DNA from: Cycas panzhihuaensis
Lineage: Eukaryota; Cycadophyta
Reading direction: 5' to 3'
NCBI GenBank assembly: GCA_023213395.1
Contig: CM041465.1
Coordinates: 35,471,741 to 35,535,740, forward strand
Length of the DNA stretch: 64,000 nt
In this document: piece after piece, positions 55,930 to 64,000 of the stretch
How positions within the stretch are numbered: the first letter of the stretch is position 1
Layout: each line of letters begins with the position of its first letter
Notes under the pieces: generated by a model
What the model was told of the DNA's origin: nothing
Database searches by the model: none
What the model saw: only the letters and a program-made list of their open reading frames with translations
Program-made: the position numbers and the translations under genes

Positions 55930-57350
55930 CATCTGGGTAACTTCTATTTTTGTGTGCCTTCTTCCATGTTTGTTTTCTCCGTTGAATGTTCTACAAATGA
56001 TTCTTCTCCTTCTGTTATTTCATTTTGAACTAATGAAGAGAAAGGAGATGATTCTGCAGAGTGTATTTCCTCTGAGGTGATTTCGGACACAGCTTCTTGT
56101 TCCACCTCTTGCTCATTTCCTTCAATTATTCTAACTTGTGCAGTGTCATTTGAGCCATCTTCTTCGTTGAAAACCACATCTCTACTTACATAGATTTTAT
56201 TGGACTTAGGATCTATACACTTGTAGGCTTTGGAGTTTTTGCTATAGCCTATCATAATACATTCTATGCTTTTTGCATCTATCTTAGACCTCCTTTTATT
56301 AGGTATGTGAACAAAATCTTGGCTACCAAATACTTTAAGTGAGCTCACATCAGGTTACCTACTTGTCCAGGCTTCTTCTGGAGTGATGTTCTCCAGAGCT
56401 TTTGTTTGACTTCGATTATTAGATAGCAGGCAATACTTATTGCCTCGGCCCAATATGATTTTGGTACTTTCTTTTCGTAAACCATGCTTCTGGCCATCTC
56501 CATTAGAGTCTTGTTTTTCCTTTCTGCAACTCCTGTTTTTGTTCCTGATTCCAGCTCTACTTCTGCTTTAAATTCTTTGAATATTTCAAAGACTTATGAC
56601 TTGTTATGAAGAAAGTAGACCCACACTCTTCGAGTAAAATCATCAATGAATGTTAGAAAATACCTGCAATCGTTGATTGACAGTGGTGTGATGGGACCGC
56701 AAAGATCCGTATGAATTAATTCTAATTTTGATTGTGCTTTCTTTAAATGGGTGCCGGTGCTATTTGCCAAATTGGCAGCCTTTGCAGATAAAGTTGTTAG
56801 AAGAAATATGAGGCAGACCATTTTTACTATTCCTGATTTTTCCATTGATTTTAGTGTTTCAATTGGAAGATGTCCATACTTCAAATGCCAAATTTTATTA
56901 CTAGTTTAAACCACAGTACAAGCTTTTGCTTCTACATTGGGAAGAACAGGATCTGACAGAAGCTTGTACAGATCATTACATCTTATGCCTTTTGCAATGA
57001 TTTCTCCATTGTTCTTCATGTCCAAAATGTGACAATAACCTTCTTCATCAAAAATTGTTCTTAGCCCCTTTTTGCTAAGTTGTGAAACAAAAAGAAGGTT
57101 CATTTTTAGTCCAGGGACTAACAGAACATTCCCAATTTTCTTTACATTTCCCTGCAGATTGATGGCGATGGTTCCTACCCCCTTTATGTCAAGTGGGTAT
57201 TTGTCCCCCAGTTTAACCGATCTGTCAAAGTCGCAAGGCTTCAGGGTCTCAAACCAATCTTCAAGATTGGTCATATGTCGCGAGGTTCTTGAATCAACAT
57301 ACCATATGTCGCCATCTTTTAGACTTGTGGTCAGAGCAATGATGAATACA
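55930..57350 (-). pseudogene. Copia L protease and integrase
   Basis: The protease site reads DSRTSRHM (expected DSGASxHM) near 57285-57300, followed by LGDKYPLDIKGVGTI and NVLLVPGLKMNLLFVSQL. Integrase has KYGHLPIETLKSM in the zinc region (the second His and Cys pair are damaged by a shift), HTDLCGP and FLTFIDDFTRRVWVYFLHN near 56600-56700. A deletion removes part of the core: the second catalytic Asp and the Glu were not found intact around 56400-56580. The C-terminal part reads VFGSQDFVHIPNKRRSK to VSRDVVFNEE. Confidence 0.88.
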
Positions 57351-57620
57351 GTCTCTTATTCTTCTTCCTCTGTTTTTTCCTTGCTATATCCTCCGATAGG
57401 TCGTTTCCCTCTCTGAATCTCGATCCTTCTTTGTGGACATTGATATGGGTAATGCTCGGTCTGCCCACAGTGGTAGCAAATGTCAAAAATTTTGCAATTA
57501 CTGGAAATGTGTCCGATTTTCCCACAGTTGAAACAAACTCTGGATTTCCCATCCTCGTCCTCTAGATTCTTGCCAGCGTCCACGTCCTCTGAAGTCCAGA
57601 GTCGAGCCTCGTCCACGAGC
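57351..57620 (-). pseudogene. Copia L nucleocapsid, two CCHC knuckles
   Basis: CFNCGKIGHISSNC and CYHCGQTEHYPYQC are two intact CX2CX4HX4C knuckles, followed by a Lys/Glu-rich tail. It is separated from the gag by a shift near 57625. M has the same two-knuckle arrangement. Confidence 0.9.
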
Positions 57621-57630
57621 CTAGTTTCTT

Positions 57631-58266
57631 CTACGTGGGCCTAGATTCGACCGACGCAATGCGTCCTCCACCAAGAATCCTCATAGCGCTTGTTTCTCTG
57701 TTCTGCCTTAACAAAGACCTGGCCAATTCATCAAGAGTCATTTTATCAATCTGATTACTATTTGTAATGGTGTTAATGGTTATGTCAAAGGATTTTGGTA
57801 GCTTGGTTGCCACCAGTTCCACCAGCTCTTGTTCTAAAATCATTCCTCCTGCACTCAATAGATTATTTCGAATTGAAATAACTTTGTGTATGAAATCTGT
57901 TACATTCTCACTTTCTTTCATGTGCAGTTTGTATAGTTCTTCTTTAAGTGCAATTATCCTGACTTTGTTTCTCTGCCCATACAAATTTTCAACACATTTC
58001 CAAATGTCTGGAGAAGAATTCAACTTCTCAATATACACCAAGAGTGAATTAGAAACTGCCATTTTTAAGGTGAGCATTCCTATATTATTTCTCTCTTCCC
58101 AACTTGTCAGATTTGGATCAAAGGCATTTGGACGAATTTCATTCCCATTTCCAATGTTCAAGGCATTTTTAACTCTCAAAATAGTTTCCACCTTAATTTT
58201 CCAGATATGATAATTGGCATCAGTTAATTTCTCTTGATCAGGCAAAGTTATGAATGTAGAAGCCAT
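57631..58266 (-). CDS. Copia L gag, N-terminal part, open
   Basis: The capsid protein is open for 211 codons from the ATG at 58266 (MASTFITLPDQEKLTDANYH). The gag core shows WKIKVETILRVKNALNIG, IWKCVENLYGQRNKVRIIAL, LKEELYKLHMKESENVTDFI and TLDELARSLLRQ. A longer open reading of six codons upstream starts at a TTG; I prefer the ATG, which matches the start of M. It ends at a stop caused by a shift in an Arg-Gly-rich segment, so the intact protein would have continued into the knuckles. Confidence 0.85.
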   Translation of the reverse strand: MASTFITLPDQEKLTDANYHIWKIKVETILRVKNALNIGNGNEIRPNAFDPNLTSWEERNNIGMLTLKMAVSNSLLVYIEKLNSSPDIWKCVENLYGQRNKVRIIALKEELYKLHMKESENVTDFIHKVISIRNNLLSAGGMILEQELVELVATKLPKSFDITINTITNSNQIDKMTLDELARSLLRQNRETSAMRILGGGRIASVESRPT

Positions 58267-58976
58267 CGATTCTGTGAAAATCAAAGAGTGATAGAGCTAG
58301 ATCGTATACTTGTACGGATTTCCATACAAAACCGGGAGAGTACGGAATAGGGCAAAATGTATCTCAAAAGAGAGAGCACAACGAGATGAGTCCGGATCTA
58401 ATGTCAGATTCTGAAAACAGATTATGGTTTGAGAGAAAACAGGCCCGAAAGGAACTAAGGTGCGGTTAGGGTTTGGTGTATTTTTATTCGATTCTCACAA
58501 AATACTCCATAAAATCTCTCACAATTGGTTCTAAAATGTTCGCAGCATCGATACAAAGAAATTATGACTGATTTGATCTGGAAATCAGAAGAGAAACAGG
58601 AGAAATTAATGATGGTACCTCTAAACCTGCGTAGACTGTAAAAGTGGCAAAAACTGCCTCTAAACGAGCTCGAATGAATTCAACCCTGAAGAGAAAAGTG
58701 ACGAGGATGATCTGATCTACCTTCTAGCCAAATTTCAACTCATTCTGAGCACTTCAATTTTTCGTCCGTATAGGTCCATACGGTTCCGTACTGCATTCGC
58801 ACACATTCAGATTTCTTCTCTTCTGTGCTTTGATTCTAGTCTAGGCTTTAGGTGCCTCCTTCCTACCTTCTACAACTTTGACTCTTAATCTTGCCTTCGT
58901 TGGCTTCTCTGTCTATCTTGCACTGTGACTACCTTTATTAGACACTAAACCCTCTCTCAAATAGGCAGGGTAACCT
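58267..58976 (-). other. Leader of L
   Basis: About 0.7 kb of non-coding sequence between primer site and gag; nothing recognisable. Confidence 0.75.
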
Positions 58977-58988
58977 GCTCTAATACCA
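58977..58988 (-). other. Primer binding site of L
   Basis: The complement reads TGGTATTAGAGC directly next to the LTR; one change from the initiator tRNA-Met site. Confidence 0.9.
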
Positions 58989-59200
58989 TGATAACAATCT
59001 CAATAGAGATGAAGTGAGAATTTGCATTCCATGGTGATCTAGTCTCATTTAAATATACATTATACAAGATGACCGTTACAAACTAAATCGTAATTGATTC
59101 AACCCTAACTGCCAAGTGTCATCATCTTAGACATAAGTTACATTTGAGGGTGATCCTACATTACCCCTTTTACACCTAGATAAAACATTACACTCTAACA
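58989..59200 (-). repeat. 5' LTR of L
   Basis: The partner is 54091-54302; the TSD ctcca follows. Confidence 0.95.
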
Positions 59201-59205
59201 CTCCA

Positions 59206-59481
59206 TACATTGAGACAATTTCTTGTGTATCTCATCAAATATGAGAGAGTGTTGTATTGTTATGTTGCTAGTCTTGTTAATCCAAGTATTCTTAATTGTT
59301 TGCAGTTGGATCAATTTTTTCAGCTCCATATTTGTGTCATGCTTGTAATCATTGTGCTTATGCTTGCTTATGTGCTCATCTCCATGCTTACTTAGTTAAA
59401 TGCTAATCATCTTTATTTTGTAACAGACTTTCCTCTCTTTTAGATCCTCAGAGTTTAGACTTAATGCCACCATTCTCAATA
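59206..59481 (+). repeat. 5' LTR of K, second part
   Basis: Colinear with the second half of the alpha LTR (gagagtgttgtattgttatg, then ttggatcaattttttcagctcc). It ends just before the primer site; the terminal CA is decayed. Confidence 0.8.
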
Positions 59482-59483
59482 TT

Positions 59484-59495
59484 TGGTATTAGAGC
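59484..59495 (+). other. Primer binding site of K
   Basis: TGGTATTAGAGC is one change from the initiator tRNA-Met site. Confidence 0.9.
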
Positions 59496-61397
59496 TTGTT
59501 GAAAGGAGCTTTTCTGTAGTTTTTTAAAATTTGAGAGAGGGTTCCAAACCCTTGGTAACAACCTTCACTTTCCAAAGGTGATCCAAGGCTAAGTTTAGTT
59601 ATTTTCTGCAGTTTCTCACCATTTATTAGATATTTGCAGGCTAGAGATCAATTATTTTAATTTCTAAAAATTTTTCAAGTTTATTTTGTTAAGTGCAACA
59701 AAGAAATATTACAAAATCAGTGTTTTTCTTTAATCCTTTGCAAATAAAAAAATTATTTTTGCAGGTTTTATCAGCAAATCATTGAAGAATCTTTATTTGT
59801 TAGCTAAAAACTAGTCCAAACTCTGCTCATCTTTGTTTGCTCTTCACATGCAAAAAATTAATACTGCATTGGGCGAATTTCATGCATTCTGGGTGATTTT
59901 ACAAGTGAAAAATATTTGTTTTTTGTAGATTTTCTTCTTGCTAGCTCCTTCTAGTGTTTACTATAAGTGGTTCAAACCTTGAAAAAAACATTCAGAGCAT
60001 CTAACAGGGTTTCCAGACCCTCAAGAAATATGGTAGTCGTTCGATTGTTTGTCCACAGTGCAGCCATATGAGACCTCTTTTTGCTTGGATCTCTCTCTAT
60101 AGTGTGTGAAACGATACGAGATTTAAACAACTCTATTAAGCCCTAACAAACCTCCATCTAAAATTTAATCAAGATCTGCCTCTTCTACAAGTAGATCGAA
60201 CAATCTATTCACTCAAAGAGTCAAGCAACCGCTACAGTTTGTTTTTTTATCAAAAATTTTAATTTTTTAACATTGGACTTTTAATCATATGTTATACACT
60301 TTGGTATATGCCCAGTACATTCCTAATTTGATAAAAGACCCCTTTCTAAAGTTTTAATTCTTCAAGTCATTTTATTCTATTTAATCATTTTATTAAGCAT
60401 TTTCAGCCTTATTTTTAGTTTTTGAGTTCATTAACACTAACAAATTTGCAAATATATTTTTTTGACTCAAAACCAATGATTTTAGTGATTTTCTATACTC
60501 ATAAGTGATAAAATCACATTGTACTCATTTTAATAAGGCTCCCTATAAGGTGACTTTGATGCCCCAGTCATTAAAAAAATGGCATAAGAAAACTCTTTTT
60601 AATAAAAATCACATTTTTTTTAAGGCTAGTTAGGATTATTTGAAGTCCTAACACTTTGTTGGTGATTGTCTACTTGGTTTATCTCATTAAATCTCTTTTA
60701 AGTGGTTGTTTATTTGCACTTAAAATGAAACCACTTAAGGCACTACATTGAAGCAAGTAGTTTCTCATTCGACATTTAGAACTTTTTTTATATTTTTAAA
60801 TGTTTTTGCAATACTTTGTGTTAATTTTCATATACTCAAATCGCTCACATTGAAACCATTTTCATTAAGATTTGATCAAGCATTGTAAGCAACAACATCA
60901 TACACTTAAACAAATTTATCTAAGTCAACTTAAATCATTAAAATTTGCTTTAAAATTTTGTGGGAGATGCCTGAAAAAGGTTAAAACCTTGCCTCTATAA
61001 TCTCAAGCTTGGTGCATTCGCTAGAGGCCTAATTGATCATACGGTAAGTGCATGACAATTGAAATTCTCTTACAGAAAAGGGGTTCGAAAATAATGTTAT
61101 TAGGGTTGAGAATCCCAAGGAAAGCATGGTATTCCGTGCAAATCAACCCTACCTAGCCTTGTCTTAGATTTAACTTGGCCAACTATTGGATCTATCTATA
61201 AAGATTAGGTTTGGACCAACTCTTAGCCTAGTCCTCCACCCCTCATCACTCTTATCAGTTGTTGGATTTTCTTATAGGATCAGGGTTATTGGTGTATTAG
61301 AAGGTGGAACTTTTAAGTGATAGACGCTTTGAGTCTCTAAGTCCTCTGCTAGCTTTAAGAACCTTTAATCAACTTTAACATTTTAGCTGCTATCAAT
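59496..61397 (+). other. Leader of K
   Basis: 1.9 kb non-coding, AT-rich. Colinear blocks with E include ggttccaaacccttggtaac (near 59530) and the conserved block near 61080-61290 (aatcaaccctacctagcctt). Confidence 0.8.
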
Positions 61398-61814
61398 ATG
61401 CTTAATGAATGTACCATTAAATTAAATGAACAGGACTACTATCAAGAATGGAAAAGGCAAACACAAAATCTGTTGATAATGAATGAATTTTGGACATTTA
61501 TTTTTGGAAAAAATCTCAAACCTGCATTTGCTAAAAGCCCAAATGATAGAATTGTACTTATTTATCCTGATCCTACTTTAATTGCTACTTGGAAGGCTAA
61601 GGATGAGTTTGCCTCAACATTTTTTCACACGGTTGTTGATGTGAATGTAGATCAAAACATTACATGTGCTTGCATCATGATGACTAAAACAAAATTGTAT
61701 TATTTGAAATTTGTAAAGCCCATGTTGACATTCTTATCTTCTATAAAAGAAATTTATAACGAGTTAAATACTCTTGGAAAATCAGCTTCGAGGGATGAAC
61801 TTGTTAAAAGATAA
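61398..61814 (+). pseudogene. Copia K gag N-terminus, cut by M
   Basis: The ATG at 61398 opens MLNECTIKLNEQDYYQEWKR and continues to LNTLGKSASRDELVKR, matching E gag to about residue 150, with a deletion in the middle (the ERRDQARI region is missing). No stop lies before the junction, where TAA is formed at the insertion of M. It supports the gag start chosen for E. Confidence 0.85.
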
Positions 61815-62014
61815 TGTTTTATCCAGAACATTATGAAGGCCATGTATTAAACCCCTCTTCATATAATAAAGACAAGTGTCAGACAAGTGGCATATCGACA
61901 ATGATCGGTTACAAATTATTGATGTGTATATAAAGAAAGAGTCTCTCTCAAATGATTAATGCATTTTTCATCTTTGTTATTAAGAGTTTCCTACATGATA
62001 AAAGTGTTGATAGA
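61815..62014 (+). repeat. 5' LTR of M (right end uncertain)
   Basis: The left end is set by the break in K gag. A TATATAAA box is at 61927-61934. The right end is placed before a weak primer-site-like TGGTAT at 62015; an alternative end is CTACA near 61995. Confidence 0.5.
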
Positions 62015-62689
62015 TGGTATGCCATCGATGAAAGATAGAGGTAATTGAGAAATTTGTTGAAAGGGTATTGATAAAGTCATCAGAGTATCAAAGACAATGC
62101 AAGAAATACAGGAAGTACAGAAAAAGTGATCATTGTACAGACCTGCATAGATCTGCATGGATGTGTATGGATGAAAAAAATCAAAGTGCTCAGAATCGCA
62201 CCAAATTTCACCAGGAAGGACATTTTGACGAGGTCATCACTTTCTTCGACTGCATCGAATTCATCTAGGTTCGTTTTCAGGCACTTTTGGCCCTTGTTCT
62301 GGCTACGTGGGTTCGAGAAGTTTTTTAAAGATTCTGCTCAAATTTTTAGATCAATCCGAGTAATACCAGTCAAATCTTGTTCAGTCATTCAGTATATTTC
62401 TTTTGAGATCAATTTTACGTCATTTGATTGAGTAATTTTTAAATTACATGTGGTTTTCTCTAAAACCCTAGTCGCATTTTTGGGTTTTGAGCCTACTATT
62501 GGACAAACGAAAGAAAAACCTATAAATATTTTTACAGATCTAAAGTCCTCTTATCCAAATCTATCTTTTAAGACCCTTCTCTCTGAAATTTGTACAATTG
62601 TCCTTTTGTACGGGATTTCATACAGCCATATGACCAACTTGCTCAAAGCCCTTTAAATTTCTCTAATATCTTTTGTTTAGTTTCCAAAG
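62015..62689 (+). other. Leader of M
   Basis: Non-coding; the two overlapping short open frames at 62068-62431 show no recognisable domain. Confidence 0.55.
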
Positions 62690-64000
62690 ATGGCCTCTTC
62701 CATTCTTGCATTAAATGATCAGGATAAGTTGATTGAAACCAACTATTTTGTATAGAAAATTAAGATTGAAACCTTGTTAAGAGCCAAAAATGCCTGGAAT
62801 ATAGCCATAGGGATAGAAAAAAGGCATGTTGATGCAGTTCCTCAACCCAGTCGGGATTATAAAGACAATGCAGGAGTAATAACTCTGAAGCTATCTATCT
62901 TTTGATCCACTCTTAGTATATGTTGAAAGGCTAAAGACCTCTGCAAAAATATGGATAGTGTTTGCCAACCTATATAGCCAGAAAAGTCATGCTAGGGTCA
63001 TGGCCCTAAAAGAAGAACCGTTTAAATTACATATGAAGGAAAAGGAGAGCATTTAGGAATTCATTTACAAAGTAACTTCAATCAGAAACAATCTGATCAA
63101 TGCTAGTGCAAATTTACTTGAACAGGAGATCATTGAAATCATTGTCAAAATTTTGAAATACTTTGATAATATGGTAAGCACAATAACAAATAATGATCAA
63201 ACTACTACCATGTCACTTGATACATTGGCAAGGCTTCTTCTCAGACAAAAACAAAGGAACAAGAGATATGAAGAAGAAACATAGATCGAAGATGCTTTTC
63301 TACCTAAGCTTAGCCTAGATCCTAAAGGACAAGGATAGTCAAGAGGCCACGATAAGACTCCAGACACTAGAAGCCAATCCAGAGGCAGATGGCAAGAAAA
63401 CACAGGCAGAGGACGATCAATTCTTGCTAGAGATGCCAAGGTATACTTCAATTATGGAAAACCAAGCCATTTCTCAAGCAACTGCAAAGCCTTTGACATC
63501 TGCTATCATTGTGAACAAACAAGCCATTTTCCAAATCAATGTTTACAAAGAAGAGTAGAGATATAGATAGGGAAAAGACCTGTTTGTAATTATAACAAAG
63601 AACAAAACAATCTTGATGAAGATAAAGAAGAAACTGCCTTCATAGTCGCACTCACTACTAGTCTAGAAGATGAAGATGTTTAATACATCGAATCAGGAGC
63701 CTCCAAACATATGATAGGTCGAGAAGGATGGTTTGAATCACTGAAACCCTACATTTCTAACAACTTAGTAGAATTAGAAGATAAATATCCTCTCAATATT
63801 AAGGGGATTAGAACAATACCAATTGAAATGAAAGGAACTGTTCAAAAAATTGGCAATGTTCTCTTCATACCAAGGTTGAAAAGGAATCTTCTTTTCATTT
63901 CATAGCCCAGGAAGAAAAAACTAAAAACTATTTATGATGAATAAGGGTTCTCTTACATCTTAGACAAGAAAAAAAGTGATATTGTAATTGCTAAGAGTAT
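62690..64000 (+). pseudogene. Copia M gag, knuckles and protease, decayed
   Basis: The ATG at 62690 gives MASSILALNDQDKLIETNYF, colinear with L gag. Many shifts follow. Two knuckles are near 63450-63545: the first has lost its first Cys (FNYGKPSHFSSNC), the second is CYHCEQTSHFPNQC. The protease site is ESGASKHM near 63690 (expected DSGAS), then LEDKYPLNIKGIRTIPIEM and NVLFIPRLKRNLLFIS. The sequence ends with the window. Confidence 0.82.

Larger units (their letters stand above)
54091..59200 (-). mobile_element. Copia element L with short LTRs
   Basis: LTRs of only 212 bp, about 5% different by eye, primer site, polypurine tract and TSD ctcca: a complete 5.1 kb element reading right to left. 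It belongs to a Copia group distinct from alpha and is related to M. Confidence 0.95.
53829..61814 (+). mobile_element. Copia element K (family alpha), 5' part, split by L
   Basis: A 5' LTR in two pieces (53829-54090 and 59206-59481), primer site, leader and gag N-terminus. L is inserted in the LTR and M cuts the gag. The rest of K is not in the window. It is diverged from E but colinear with it. Confidence 0.87.
61815..64000 (+). mobile_element. Copia element M, 5' part, related to L
   Basis: Begins TGTTTTATCC inside the gag of K and continues with an LTR of about 200 bp, leader, gag, knuckles and protease, running off the window. Gag and protease are colinear with L but strongly diverged. 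Confidence 0.78.

Overview
This window is a stack of LTR retrotransposons from a large plant nuclear genome. I found no host protein-coding gene, rRNA, tRNA or CRISPR array. Three things point to a plant: Ty1/Copia elements with the typical plant primer site for initiator tRNA-Met (TGGTATCAGAGC and variants), a Ty3/Gypsy element with a tRNA-Glu primer site, and deep nesting with heavy decay (stops, frameshifts, CpG loss). A large-genome seed plant, possibly a gymnosperm, fits, but the sequence does not prove it. All boundaries were counted by hand from LTR pairs, TG...CA ends, primer sites and target site duplications (TSDs).

Left part (1-16306). Copia element A (3' part only, + strand) ends with its LTR at 3655 and sits inside the reverse transcriptase of an older Copia, F. 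F ends with an LTR near 5190. An isolated Copia-type LTR, H (5701-6246), has a primer site after it. About 3 kb of old unassigned sequence follows, interrupted by J (9396-15461, - strand, TSD caaag).

Central nest (16307-51527). Copia element B is the outer host, about 6.4 kb of its own sequence. Three insertions interrupt it. C (17075-20771, - strand) is a deletion derivative in B's leader. G (25205-42918, + strand, TSD aggat) is a Gypsy element inside B's pol. E (43679-51133, + strand, TSD tgcag) is a full-length Copia near B's 3' end. G is itself split by D (33437-40599, - strand Copia, TSD taatc). LTR-pair divergence by eye is about 10% for B, 5% for G, 3% for E and C, and about 1% substitutions for D, which agrees with the order of nesting.

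Right part (51528-64000). A decayed Gypsy gag-protease relic is cut by Copia K (+ strand). K's 5' LTR is split by Copia L (54091-59200, - strand, TSD ctcca). K's gag is cut by Copia M, a distant relative of L that runs off the window.

A, C, D, E, J and K belong to one Copia family, called alpha here. They share LTR palindromes, a leader of roughly 2 kb and a single gag-pol reading frame. L and M form a second group. B, F and H are separate lineages.

The least ordinary object is Gypsy element G. It has four CCHC knuckles after gag, a second gag-like reading frame between protease and reverse transcriptase, an extra coiled-coil reading frame between integrase and the 3' LTR, and LTRs and 3' spacer crowded with GTACG/ACGT motifs.
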